A stretch of 27,839 bases of DNA from Emiliania huxleyi CCMP1516. Lineage: Eukaryota > Haptophyta > Isochrysidales > Noelaerhabdaceae. The number at the start of each line of letters is the position of its first letter. Position 1 is the first letter of the stretch. Position numbers and translations under genes: made by a program. The stretch is taken from contig NW_005200911.1 in the NCBI RefSeq assembly GCF_000372725.1, positions 168,277-196,115 of the forward strand, given 5' to 3'. Positions 1 through 8,801 of this stretch are shown piece after piece. The notes under the pieces were generated by a model. It had not been told where the DNA came from. It saw nothing but the letters and a program-made list of their open reading frames with translations, and made no database searches.

Positions 1-271
1 GCGAAGGCTGACTTTGCGGCACCATCATCGGACGATGTCGACGAGTTGGGTCGCTCTCGCGGTAGCCAGATGACCTCTCATACTAGGATCATCGGCCATG
101 GCCGCAGGGAGCGCGGGGGAGGGCGCTGGATGCAACACGGAGCTCCGTTGGAGACGTTTTCAAGATTAGCGTGTCAGAGAGTGAAATGGCACTAGCCCTC
201 TACTGTGAGATTTAGCGAGAGCAGAGGTGTCCGTTTTATTTATTTATTTTGCGCGAATACTTTTTAAATCT
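1..271. other. Left edge, no gene recognised
   Basis: I see no convincing reading frame here. The segment is downstream of the minus-strand gene at 272-1392 and would hold its 3' UTR. A T-rich run at about 235-250 reads A-rich on the minus strand, but no canonical AATAAA is evident. Confidence 0.4.
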
Positions 272-1392
272 CTATACTGCGACCGTCTCGGCGGCAGCCG
301 GATCTCGGACGTCGGAGAACGGCGCATCCGTCGTCCATGGCCCACCGTCCTCCATGAGCTCGTCCCACTGGGGGTGGCGCACCGACACGCATTCGTCGCC
401 CACGGCCGCATTCCTCATCACGACGCCCATCGCCCAGTAGGTCTCCTCGGTCTCCTCATCAATGTACTCCACCTCCACCGGGTCGCCCTTTTTGAAGGCG
501 AGGGCGGTCGCGCCCCGCCCGCCGCGAGCTCGCTTCGGAGGCTTCGCCCGTGGCGTGTCGGCGGGCCACTCTCCGTCGGGCGGCAGGCCGGAGGCGCGCT
601 GGTCGGGCGTGCAGCGCGCCAGGTACTCCTTGACCTTCGCGGCTCGGTCGTCGCCGTGCTTGTAATGAATCGGGTGTGGCGTGAAGTGGCACACGACCTT
701 TTCACGTCGGTCGTGCCGATCGCGCGTCGAGCCGGACCACCTGCGAGGGGCAGCGCGACCCCGCCGTCAGTCCCGCGCCAGTCCGGAAAGAGAGGGAGGG
801 GGGGGGCTGCCGTGGCGCGTCACCCGCAGGCAGTGCACACGTAGTAGGTGCAAAGGTGCGACGACCGGTCGAAGCCCTTGGGCTTGTTCCGCCCGCTTCC
901 CTTGCTCCGTGGCGCAGCGAGCTGGGTGGAGGCGGCGCTTGGGGCAAGGGCGAGGGTGGTGGTCGTACTGGCGGATGCAGGGCCGGCGGAGGCATCGGTC
1001 GAGCTGGCCGCAGCGAACTGGGTGGAGGCGGCGCTTGGGGCAAGGGCGAGGGTGGTGGTCGTACTGGCGGATGCAGGGCCGGCGGAGGCATCGGTCGAGC
1101 TGGCCGCATCGGCGGGTGCATCGGTGGGAGCAGCGGCGGGTGCAGGGGCCGGATTTGCAGCTTGTTGTGATCGGTGCGCTGCAGCCACTCTGTCGACGGC
1201 TATTCTGTCGGCGTGGTCGCCGTCAAGCAGTCGCACCATCGATGGCTGCTCCACCGATGTGACGTACAGAAGCTCGCTCGGCACAAGCAGCGGCATGAAC
1301 TGGCCGCGGACGACGGTTGGCGCTACCCCGTCCTCGTCAGCGGCGGGACACGCCGGCAAAGGGCGCAGCGGTGCGAGCAGACGCGCCACCAT
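272..1392 (-). CDS. Hypothetical two-exon protein with Cys/His segment and Tudor-like tail
   Basis: Exon 1 is 1392-824 and exon 2 is 739-272, joined across an 84-nt GT-AG intron (823-740, phase 2). The join is inferred: exon 1 stays open until just past CTYYVCTACG, the donor reads GTGACG, and the acceptor CCTCGCAG|G restores a frame beginning WSGSTRDRHDRREK. The start is the ATG at 1392. The product is about 345 residues: an N-terminal globular part, an Ala/Ser/Thr-rich linker with two near-identical 32-residue units, then a cluster C-x5-C-x2-CG followed after the junction by VCHFTPHPIHYKH that could bind zinc. The C-terminal part carries KKGDPVEVEYIDEETEE followed by YWAMGVVM, which resembles Tudor- or Agenet-like small barrels. 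I do not recognise the family. The domain ideas are inference from pattern only; exon structure is the better supported part. Confidence 0.55.
914..1105 (-). repeat. 96-bp in-frame tandem duplication inside the 272-1392 gene
   Basis: Unit 1 is 914-1009 and unit 2 is 1010-1105. They are almost identical over 96 bp (a g/a difference near the start). Because 96 is a multiple of three, each unit encodes 32 residues of an Ala/Ser/Thr-rich linker (SSTDASAGPASASTTTT core). The near-identity points to a recent duplication. Confidence 0.9.
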
Positions 1393-2280
1393 GGCGCCGA
1401 GGTGAGGTTTGCGACAGCGCGCGAGAAGAGCTGAATTCTTTTTCCTTCGGCGCGATGGCGGCAAGCCCTCGTGCACGCCCGCCCTCGACACGCCGAAGAC
1501 CAACCGGCGACGGACCGCGGTGAGACCGCGCCGCCCTCCGCGCCCGCCCGCGCCCGCAGCGTGAACACATGCGCGCGTCCCTCTCCGCACGGAAACTTGC
1601 GCGCCAGCCGCGCAGCAGCCTCACATGCAGCGCGCATTGGCATGCTCGCCCCCTGGGCCGCCGACGGCCCGGTCGAGCGGGCTGCGCGGCCGCCGCACAC
1701 CATCAGGCAGGCGCACGACCACCTGCAGCACGCCGCAGCCCACCGCGCAGCCCTCCCAGCCAAGGCTGCGCCTCACAGCTACACAAACAGGGCGCACAGC
1801 AGAGCACAGCGCATAGCACACGCCGACGCGCGCGCAGCACACGCAGACTCACGCGCGAATCCAACACGCACACGCGCACAGCACGCGCGCATCGCACGCC
1901 AGCGCAGCGCTGCACACAGAGCACACTAGACCATACCAGTGGTACTGGTACCATCGCCTCTGAGAGGCACCACCCCTCGGGGAGGGGGCGCGTCCGCCCA
2001 GCGGCCAGCGCCCCTCCGCCCAGCGAGCGTACCCGCAGCGCCCGGGGAGCGAGCGTCCGCCCTGCGGCCAGCCCGCTCTCCCCGCACGGCGTCGACCGCC
2101 CCCAAAGCGAGACAGGATGCACCCGCATAGTTCCAGCCGCTACGGCTCTATACGGGGGCATCCTCTCCCCCATCCGCATTTGAGGAACTGCGTACTACAC
2201 TGCGTCACCCTCCCCAGCATCACAGTGGGTTGCCTTTTGGGGTCTGAGCCCAACGGAGAAAAAAGAAAAGTGACCAAAAT

Positions 2281-2324
2281 CGGCCCTGGATGTGCGGTTA
2301 ATGACTGCACTCCAAGTGCTCCAA
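2281..2324 (+). repeat. Dispersed 44-bp repeat, copy 1 (copy 2 at 20472)
   Basis: CGGCCCTGGATGTG followed by a run ending GACTGCACTCCAAGTGCTCC is repeated at 20472-20515 in the same orientation with only a few differences. Both end in the AAGTGCTCC motif, which resembles the AAGTGCTCAAG motif at the outer ends of the inverted repeats at 14420 and 16727. I see no coding potential in either copy. Confidence 0.75.
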
Positions 2325-2432
2325 GTGCTCCAAATCGAAATCAGAAACCACGCGAGATCCACGTCTCCCGCCCCTCGGCTCTCGCGCGAGCCACGATCTC
2401 CTGCCCGATGTCCGAAAACGGAAGGCACGAAT

Positions 2433-2606
2433 AGCCGGACACAGGAACGGCACAGCTCAACGGCAGAAATCCCACACACACATCCACTCACCTCTCGCAC
2501 GAACAGTCGAACAGGTTCCCAGAGCCGGACGCAGGAACGGCACTGGCCAAAACACACCCACACCTGACGCACGAACAGGTACGAACAGCCGGACGAAGGA
2601 ACGGCA
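2433..2606 (+). repeat. Degenerate tandem repeat, three AGCCGGAC-AGGAACGGCA units
   Basis: The motif AGCCGGACRMAGGAACGGCA occurs at about 2433, 2522 and 2588, each preceded by a CACGAAYAG motif. Spacing is uneven (about 89 and 66 bp), so the array is decayed. Confidence 0.7.
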
Positions 2607-3671
2607 GCCGTCACACACCCAGCCGGGGCAAGACAGAAGGCCGCCGAGGGGAAAGGGAGTTCGCAACTAAACGGCCGAAGCGGGTATCTCTCCAGTTCAC
2701 GCCCGCCGACCCCGATGCACCTTATTACCCGAACCCCCTACCTGCAAGCCCACCGAGAGGGGTAGGGGTCAGCCTTGTTCAATTAAACACGAGTTCCACC
2801 GTAGCGCCGCATAACTCTAAGCGCGCGTGTGAGCGAGGGCAGAAATGCAACGCTCACGCGGTCCCGGGCTCGGTCCTCCCACATTCTCTAAATGATGAGT
2901 CTCGCTCTCCCTTATACAATAAGCTATAAGGGGCCTCTGCGAAATAAAAAGCGGAGGCCTCAGTGGGAGCGAACTCTGACGGAGAGGGAGGTTCCCCGTG
3001 TTTGTTTGACAGCGCGCGAGAAGAAAATGTTCTTCACGAGCGACCCAGCTCGAGGGTTGCTCCTGACTCTGGCCTTTTCTGGGTCACGTAGCCACACCTC
3101 GCCTCCTCGGTGCGAGTGGCTGCCAGTTCGACTCTGGGGAGGATCGAACCATTAACAGAAAAGAACGCGCGGGCGAATAAGATGGCGCGCTCAAGCTGCG
3201 AACTCGTTTTCAAAGTTTGTTTTTTGGACACGGGCGCGGACTGGCGCGGCTAAAGCCGCGTAACAGCTTCTAGCACAAAAAAGAAAAAGAATTTACCGCC
3301 AAACTCCCTCGGCCTCGCACGACACACTAGTAGCAAGTGGCACGGCGCCACGGGACTTGCTAAAAATCTCTGTGTATGGCGCGCACAAAAAGAAATCCGG
3401 CGGTTCAAGTCGCAGAGTGGCTAGCGCGTAACGGCCCACAGTGCACAGTTTTGGGGTGCGGTAAAGGATTGATGGGGCGTCTTTACGATACGTAGGGTCT
3501 CGGTCGCGCCCGGGGGGGCGTCAGTGCCGAGGGCCCCCAGCGCGCGCCGCGTATGCACGGAATCCACGACACTAGAAGACGTATCCCAGTCACATGCCCG
3601 ATGAGGCGCGCGTGTCCGTGGGCTCAGCCGGCTTCCCAGTCACGAGGCCTCACCTCCCGCGCCCTCCCCGC

Positions 3672-4468
3672 CTAAATGTCGTGCTGCGACAAGTCCGAGC
3701 CGGTGCCGGGGAAGTACCTCTCAGTGTTGGCTGACAGCACGGCGACGTTGGAGATGAGGTGGCAGTGGACGAGCCTGCCGGGCGGCGGGCACGAACGCCG
3801 CGTGAGGGCCGCTGAGGGCGGCAGCGGGAGGCGGAGGAGGCGGGGAGGAGGGCGGCCGGGGAGGGGAGGGAGCGCCAGTTGTAGACGAGGACAAACTTGA
3901 CGAGTCGGTCCTCGCCGTCCGCCGTCTCGACCTCGACCACGTACTCCTTGACGGCGGTCATCTTCTCCCTCCCCCGCTTCTGCTGCCACTCCGAGTCGTC
4001 TCCCACGAGCCGGTATGCCTGCGTCTGTCGCAGAAAGGCAAACCGCTCGGAGAGGAGCTGCCCAAAGCTGCTCTCATCGACGAGCGCGCCGGACGGCTGG
4101 CCGCTGATGACGCGGCTCTTTGCCCAGTCCATCCGCTTTGACCAGTCCGTGTTTGATCGATGCGTGCCGGCCCGCCACGGCGGCAGGCTCGTGAAGGCAA
4201 AGGCCGCCTCGTCGTTGCCTGCGCCCAGCTGCAGCACCACGTGCTCGACGACCTGCTTTGGCGACGTCTGGCCCTGCGGGCCGAGCTTGCGCAGTTTTTC
4301 GAACTTGCCCAAATCTGAGTCGCGCCCGCGCTTGGCTGCCTCATCCCTGAGTGCCGCCATCAGCTGATGGAGAGAGTCCTCCTCGCCGCAGCGCACGCAG
4401 CCGGCGCGCGAGGTCGCCGGCGCGCGGCGGCCCACAAGCAGTCCGAGGGAGCAGAGGAGAAGCATCAC
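3672..4468 (-). CDS. DUF4864-like protein with N-terminal leader, two exons
   Basis: Exon 1 is 4468-3876 and exon 2 is 3774-3672, with a 101-nt intron 3875-3775 in phase 2. The intron starts GCGCTCC and ends GGCAG|G, so it is a GC-AG intron. Splicing gives VLVYNW|LVHCHLISNV with the Trp codon split, and the protein ends LSQHDI at a TAG. The product is about 232 residues. Residues 1-20 (MMLLLCSLGLLVGRRAPATS) look like a secretory leader, which in a complex-plastid alga could start a bipartite plastid signal (inference). The middle, QVVEHVVLQLGAGNDEAAFA and onward, matches my memory of the DUF4864 pattern in cyanobacteria, plants and algae, whose function is unknown. An Arg/Lys-rich loop precedes the final beta-rich KEYVVEVETADGEDRL segment. 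The reading frame and splice are solid; the family call is tentative. Confidence 0.65.
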
Positions 4469-4757
4469 GCCAGTCGGGACCGTCCACCCGACTCTAACAA
4501 CGGCGCGATCACCTTGCCGGGCAGTCGAGAGTATCTAGATATCTGATACCTGGGTACGCGAGTAGACTCGAGCGAGGCGGGCACTCGAGCTTACCTGGGG
4601 CAATTTCCGTCACATGCGGGCGCGTGCAGGCGGCCGCAAGCTCACCGTCCACTCAAAAGCCTCCATCGCGCTCAGCCCAGGTATTCCCAGACTGACTGTG
4701 TCCGCCTTCGCTTGTTGACAACGAAGTCTAGCTCAAAAAAAACTGCGCGCTTTTTCT
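4469..4757. other. Short intergenic region with a shared TACCTGGGTACGCGAGTAG motif
   Basis: The motif at about 4547-4565 recurs at about 5860-5880 in the same orientation, so the minus-strand gene at 4758-5690 is bracketed by two copies. An AT-rich TATCTAGATATCTGATA palindromic patch precedes it. No gene is seen. Confidence 0.5.
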
Positions 4758-5690
4758 TTATAGGCGTCTCACAGCTGCGTTAAAATCCCTGTGTGGTGGC
4801 GGCGTGCCGTCCTCCCATCCCTCCCTTGGGTTGTCTGCTTTTTCTTTCTTTTTTCGCAGCTGCGTATTCTCGAAATCCCTGTGTGGTGGCGGCGTGCCGT
4901 CCTCCCATCCCTCCCTTGGGTTGTCTGTTTTCTTTCTTTCTTTCTTTTTCTCGCTTACCCATACGCACGGTACAGCGCTCACCCGAGCGCCCGTCTGCAC
5001 GACGTAGTACGACTCCATCACCCCGAGCATGCATTCCTCCTTTCGCAGGTAAGAAGCCGCCCCCGTGTACTGCTCGAGCTGCTGCGTCTCCCAGTGCACG
5101 AGCACTTCCAACCGCGCCCGCTCGAACACTCCCTGCGCGGCTCGCGGCACCAGCGACGTGCCAGCGCCGAGCGCGTTCAGCGATCTGCCAGCGTACTCCT
5201 TCGCACGTTGCCCGCGGCGCGCCGCCTCGCGCCCCTCACTGTCCGCGTCACGCAGCTGCTCCTTCTCGCCATCGCAGTTCCAGCACCTCGTCGCCCGTGC
5301 ATCGTTCCGCGTCTCGCGCCGGCAGTAGATGCACTGCCAGTGAGTGAGGCGCCGATCCATCCGCCTCGTCTTGTTTGCTCGCGTCGGCCCGACGTCGCCT
5401 CTGCGCTCATCTTGTGTGATCGCGCCTTCGCCGGCCTCCCGAACAACGCATGCAGGCAACGGTTGTGTCCCGCCACCGAACTCCCTGCCGGTCCCGTGGA
5501 GCTGCCCCATCGGCTGCAACGGCCCGGTGTACATCACCACGTCGCCGACCGGCGCGGACAGTGGCTGCAGTATTGCCACCGGCGTGATCGTTCCTCGCGA
5601 AGTCGTCGACAGCCGAGGTCTCGCGAGCCACTCGTCGGTTCCCTGCGGGAGCCGCTCCTCGATTCGTTGCGTCTCCGCTCGGTCGTCCAT
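4758..5690 (-). CDS. Zinc-finger protein whose C-terminus is encoded by a dispersed repeat
   Basis: This is a single open frame. I chose the ATG at 5690 (MDDRAETQRIEERL); an in-frame ATG at 5756 would add 22 basic residues. About 120 residues in there is a W-x-C-x2-C-x12-C-x2-C module (WQCIYCRRET ending RCWNC) resembling RanBP2-type or similar treble-clef fingers. A helical charged region and a compact segment (LEVLVHWETQQLEQYTGAASY) follow. The last 75 or so residues are two copies of a Lys-rich segment plus DNPREGWEDGTPPPHRDF. That segment is a translation of a dispersed DNA repeat found elsewhere in this window, so the ancestral protein probably ended near PCVWVSEKK. I cannot name a specific function; RNA or ubiquitin binding is possible for this finger class. 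It could also be a transposon-derived ORF. Confidence 0.5.
   Translation of the reverse strand: MDDRAETQRIEERLPQGTDEWLARPRLSTTSRGTITPVAILQPLSAPVGDVVMYTGPLQPMGQLHGTGREFGGGTQPLPACVVREAGEGAITQDERRGDVGPTRANKTRRMDRRLTHWQCIYCRRETRNDARATRCWNCDGEKEQLRDADSEGREAARRGQRAKEYAGRSLNALGAGTSLVPRAAQGVFERARLEVLVHWETQQLEQYTGAASYLRKEECMLGVMESYYVVQTGARVSAVPCVWVSEKKKERKKTDNPREGWEDGTPPPHRDFENTQLRKKKEKADNPREGWEDGTPPPHRDFNAAVRRL
4783..4927 (-). repeat. Two copies of the CAGACAACCC dispersed repeat, 90 bp apart
   Basis: The 55-bp units 4783-4837 and 4873-4927 are identical. On the minus strand each reads (GAAA)n-like sequence, then CAGACAACCCAAGGGAGGGA, and ends at CAGGGATTT. Further copies lie at 20871-20930 and, truncated, at 26656-26683, again directly after a GAAA run. 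The first copy here is also preceded by TTTTTCTTTATAGGCGTCT (4751-4770), which recurs near 20121-20140. Confidence 0.85.
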
Positions 5691-6305
5691 CGCCGCCAGC
5701 GGAGGCCGAGCGCGTCGCGTATCGATCGAGCTCGCGATCCGGGCCGTGGAGCCCACGAGGAAGACTTCGTCTGCTGGGACGGAGTCCCGACGCTCGCTGC
5801 GTCCGCCGGAACTGGGGTCTGCACACCTTTCGTGGCCGCGTCCCGCAGTGGGTACCCGGGTACCTGGGTACGCGAGTAGTACCGGGTCTGGCGGGTAGAG
5901 GCGCTCTCTCGAGGTCTCTTGGAGCAGAGCCCCGGCTTACCCAAATGGGTCCTCGGAGAGGGTACCCTGGGTGGGCGGGGCCTCTACTCGCCAGGTACCG
6001 GGCTGGCGAGGACTTCCAGCCTGCTGTCTGTGAAAACAGCTGACGCAGTCTCGCAAGGCTCTCGGGTTCCCTCGCCCCCCCGGGCAAGGGAGGACCCCGT
6101 GAGGCGTGGGAGTGCCTCGCCAGGTACCGGGTAGAATGAGTTCAAGCGCGCTCGATCCGACATGTACATCTTCTGCGACTATATGGAGCGGCTGCGCTTC
6201 ACAATCGTACCAAAAAAGATGCAAGGAAGGACTGTTGAGGCGACAACTCCACTACTCCAGGCCCCAAATGATGTGTGAGTGTTAGTTAGAGTTGTTTGGT
6301 ATTGC

Positions 6306-6309
<4 letters not shown>

Positions 6310-6364
<55 letters not shown>
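6310..6364. repeat. TC dinucleotide microsatellite
   Basis: About 27 uninterrupted CT units. Confidence 0.98.
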
Positions 6365-6368
<4 letters not shown>

Positions 6369-6724
6369 CGAGAGAGGGGGACTACAGGAGTTCTAGGATT
6401 ATGCCATGTTCGCTGTGCTCCCAATCAATCGCCAATCGGAGGCATGCGTTGCTATTACACCCTACCTAATAGGGTTGCGGAGCCGTGCTGCATTTAGACT
6501 TCGCTCGGATTGTGAGTTACGCTGGTATAGTTAGTAGTCGTAGACGATCGAGCGAGTTGGCCTGTACGAGAGTTTCCGGCAACCCAGAGGGAAACCAAAG
6601 GGTCCCCAGCACTTTGCGTTTCCGGAAATTTCCAGGGCCAGAGGGTGTTTGGAGCTCCATTCTGGGAAACTCGAGCGAGAGTTCCCTGAGTCTGAGAGCT
6701 GGTCTGGGCACTGGGGCAAAATCT

Positions 6725-6864
6725 GAGGCGAAACCGAGGAAACCGGCAAAATACCCGGTGTTTTCCAGGTATACCCGGTATATTTTGCCGAGTTGGCCTC
6801 ATTTGGGCCCAAACCAGCCTCAGTGCTCAGACTCGGCTCAGAGTCTAGCTCAGAGCCCGAAAAA
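6725..6864 (+). repeat. R3 dispersed repeat, copy 1, with CAAAATACCCGGT core
   Basis: It carries GCAAAATACCCGGTGTTTTCC, then a second TATACCCGGTATATTTTG dyad, and then a GCAAACCAGCCTCAG-like stretch ending AGAGCCCGAAAA. The same order of blocks recurs at 15681-15762, and the first half recurs at 13991-14048. The core is a near-perfect palindrome in every copy. Confidence 0.8.
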
Positions 6865-7266
6865 AATGGATGGTTTCCCCGGAAAATAGAGAGGAAACGA
6901 GAGGGTGCTGTAGTTCTGTAGAGAAACACGGAAAAGAAACGAGGCAGGGTGCGAGAGGAAACATACGTACAGCCTAACTAACGAGCGAGGGGTCCCGTCC
7001 GGACCTGAGGGAGGGTGTAGAGGATGTAGAGGATGTAGAGTGTAGAGCGCTGTAGAGCTGTAGAGATGTAGAGCGCTCTGGAGCGCTGCCTGTAGAGCTG
7101 TAGAGCTCTACATCCGCCGCGTGACGATGTGCCTCCGTTGTAGAGCGATGTAGAGGCGCTCTACAACGTGAAATCTCTACAACAAACTCTACAACAACAA
7201 CAACATCATGTGCATGTGCATGTGCATCATGAGCGGCGAACGAGGCACGCACGGTCGCTCTCCGAC

Positions 7267-7407
7267 ATGAGGCGCGTTGCACTTGCCATTGCTGCCCTGG
7301 CCTTCTGTCTGCCCGCCCAATGGGTGGGGCAGGTGCCTCCGCTGCTGTGGCATGCCTCACGGCTGCGACTGGCCGGCGCCTCGGCGCGTCAGCTCGGCTC
7401 GGCGTAG
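7267..7407 (+). CDS. Possible signal-peptide-like small ORF inside the TGTAGAG element
   Basis: A 46-residue frame starts MRRVALAIAALAFCLPAQWV, a basic start followed by a hydrophobic stretch typical of a secretory leader, and continues into an Arg/Ala-rich tail. The second half coincides with a 94-bp block repeated at 19455-19546. It may be a captured first exon or a chance frame; I see no splice donor that I can defend. Confidence 0.2.
   Translation: MRRVALAIAALAFCLPAQWVGQVPPLLWHASRLRLAGASARQLGSA
7298..7391 (+). repeat. 94-bp dispersed block shared with 19455-19546 (inverted)
   Basis: TGGCCTTCTGTCTGCCCGCC through GGCGCCTCGGCGCGTCA is found reverse-complemented at 19455-19546 with few differences. 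One copy is inside the TGTAGAG foldback element, the other directly abuts the stop of the 18819-19457 ORF. Confidence 0.85.
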
Positions 7408-7956
7408 CGATAGTGGCCAGCGCAACTCGCCTGGACTCAACGCTCAGCCAGGAGCTCCAGCACGCGCCGGCGCGAGTCATGGCGCATGCAACGCGCAGCA
7501 ATGCTCGCCTCGCCTCGCGCAAATGCGACCGTCCTCGCAGCCGACAGTCCACCGCCTGCTAAAGAAGCACAGCGATGAATGCGGCACCGGCGACGCATGG
7601 CAGGCTGGTCATGACGCAGTCATAGGGTGTTGTGTGCCGTCAGAGTGACTCTCTGTGTGTCAGGGATAGTCAGGGCCGTCCATCATGATCAGAGCTCCAG
7701 TAAGCTCGGAGACACCCCATTAGTGCGGCTCGACCTCTTTGAGTCACTGCCTTCCCGGCGGTTTTACTGTAGAGCCTCTACAACAATGATTCAACAAACT
7801 CTACAACAAAATCGCGCTCCACCAATCGCTCTACATCGGACTCACATCGTCCCGCGCCGGATGTAGAGCTCTACAGCTCTACAGCGCTCCAGAGCGCTCT
7901 ACATCTCTACAGCTCTACAGCGCTCTACACTCTACATCCTCTACACCCTCCCTCAG

Positions 7957-8357
7957 TCCCGTACCATGGTTCCATGCGGAATCGACACATTGTGAGCGGA
8001 GCCGGTCGTTCGTAGTCTTCCTGCAGATAGTAGATAGATGTAGGATGGATTGCGAGTCTGAGAGAGATTTTTGAAAACCAACCAGAAATCACACGACTCT
8101 GCGTCTCACTGTTGATGTGACAAAACAAATGGTTGATGTGGGCGCGGCATTGGCCATTGCGAGCGAGTGCGGGCGGGCGCTCGCAATCGTACAGTGAGAT
8201 GCTAGGATTGCAAGGAGTGCTGCTCACAAGCATTCGCCTATACGATTGCGAGAGAGGCTGCTAACTTTCTTTTCGCTTTTCAAACTTTAAAAATTACGCG
8301 CGCGCGATTGTCGACGGGCACGTCCAAACCGCCGCTCCATCTCCATCCCACCGCTGA
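7957..8357. other. Upstream region of the ACT-domain gene
   Basis: It starts with R1-like terminal sequence (CCATGCGGAATCGAC at about 7973). The last 100 bp are T/A-rich (CTTTTCGCTTTTCAAACTTT) and then GCGCGCGCG, immediately before the coding start, and are probably promoter and 5' UTR of the next gene. No distinct motif is recognised. Confidence 0.4.
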
Positions 8358-8801
8358 ATGGTGCCGCACGGCGAAACCGACCTCTCGCGGCTGCTGGCCA
8401 CGCTGTCACCGACGCTCCAGGAGGGCGAGTTCTACTTCGCCTCGCTCCGGCCCGCGACCTCCACCGCCGGCGCTCTTGCCGACGCCGCCCGCGCCGCCGC
8501 CATCGGCACCTTCCGGGAGGCAGAGGGCCTCTCGCTCATCCTGCCGGCTGCGCACACCGAGCTTCCAGATGGCGCAGCGCGCTCTACCACGCAGCGCCTC
8601 ATCTCGCTGGAGGTGCACTCTTCGCTCGAGGCCATTGGCCTCACCGCAATTGTATCGCAGCGGCTCGCAGAGCTCAGCATCTCTTGCAACGTCGTGGCAG
8701 CCTTCCATCACGACCACATCTTTGTGTCGGCAGACAAGGCGGATGCGGCCGTCGATGCGTTGCGCGGCATCCAAGCAGACGCTGCTGCAGCCGGCCGATG
8801 A
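8358..8801 (+). CDS. ACT-domain protein (CASTOR-ACT / DUF2241-like)
   Basis: An intronless 147-residue protein starting MVPHGETDLSRLLATLSPTL. The family hallmarks are all visible: the leading GETDL-x-LL-x-L-x-P segment, the phrase EGEFYFASL, FREAEGLSLILP near residue 54, then ISLEVHSSLEAIGLTAIVSQ and the final strand with FHHDHIFV. Bacterial and algal members of this small two-ACT-fold family are about 125-140 residues, so it is complete. ACT domains usually bind amino acids and regulate an enzyme; here the ligand and partner are unknown. No N-terminal leader is present, so it is likely cytosolic. I am confident in the family and have no basis for a more specific role. Confidence 0.88.
   Translation: MVPHGETDLSRLLATLSPTLQEGEFYFASLRPATSTAGALADAARAAAIGTFREAEGLSLILPAAHTELPDGAARSTTQRLISLEVHSSLEAIGLTAIVSQRLAELSISCNVVAAFHHDHIFVSADKADAAVDALRGIQADAAAAGR

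Larger units (their letters stand above)
1393..3671. other. 2.3-kb stretch without a recognised gene
   Basis: No frame here looks coding. Contents include a CA/CG-rich low-complexity run (about 1790-1925), a dyad with arms TACCAGT/ACTGGTA near 1935-1955, a related pair of GCGTCCGCCC-containing blocks around 1988 and 2047, the repeats listed separately at 2281 and 2433, and two hairpins. One hairpin is at about 2732-2777 (CCCCTACC/GGTAGGGG). The other is at about 2932-2960 (GGCCTCTGC/GCGGAGGCC). The stretch 2970-3640 shows nothing I can name. Confidence 0.5.
5757..7004. other. Repeat-rich stretch without a recognised gene
   Basis: It contains KpnI-like GGTACC-rich sequence at 5850-6130 (the phrase CTCGCCAGGTACCGGG occurs at about 5988 and 6117), a TC microsatellite (6310-6364), a copy of the palindromic R3 repeat (6725-6864), and R1-like terminal sequence at 6984-6998. 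No frame is convincing. Confidence 0.5.
7005..7956. mobile_element. Foldback (MITE-like) element built from TGTAGAG units
   Basis: Left arm 7005-7119 and right arm 7856-7956 are inverted copies of each other. Both start CTGAGGGAGGGTGTAGAGG and end at a CTCTACATCCG junction. The left arm has one extra GATGTAGAG unit and a CC insertion. Inside, a second pair of TGTAGAG/CTCTACA-rich blocks (7136-7200 and 7772-7840) is again inverted. It includes a perfect hairpin with arms 7136-7147 and 7157-7168 and a 9-nt loop. TCCCGT flanks both sides (6993-6998 and 7957-7962). The outer flanks together resemble the terminus of the R1 inverted repeat (GGGGTCCCGTACCATGCGG), so the element appears to have inserted into an R1 end. 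No transposase is encoded, so it would be non-autonomous. Confidence 0.75.

Noticed and set aside
702..1121. Pro-rich minus-strand frame (LPQAPPPPSSLRPARPMPPP) overlapping the first gene
   Set aside because: It is the same duplicated DNA read in another frame; the 1392-824 frame joins to a well-formed second exon.
3128..3150. tRNA-like B-box sequences (GTTCGACTC, and GGTTCGATCC on the minus strand)
   Set aside because: The T-arm stem and acceptor pairing fail and no D- or anticodon arm can be drawn. The same holds for the B-box-like sequence at 14708-14720 (minus).
4791..5879. A 362-residue plus-strand frame opposite the zinc-finger gene
   Set aside because: It is Arg/Pro/Ser-rich with no domain; the minus strand has the Cys pairs and a consistent start.
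7005..7119. TGTAGAG array considered as a CRISPR-like or satellite array
   Set aside because: Units are only 7-9 bp without uniform spacers, and the whole array has an inverted partner at 7856-7956, which fits a foldback element.
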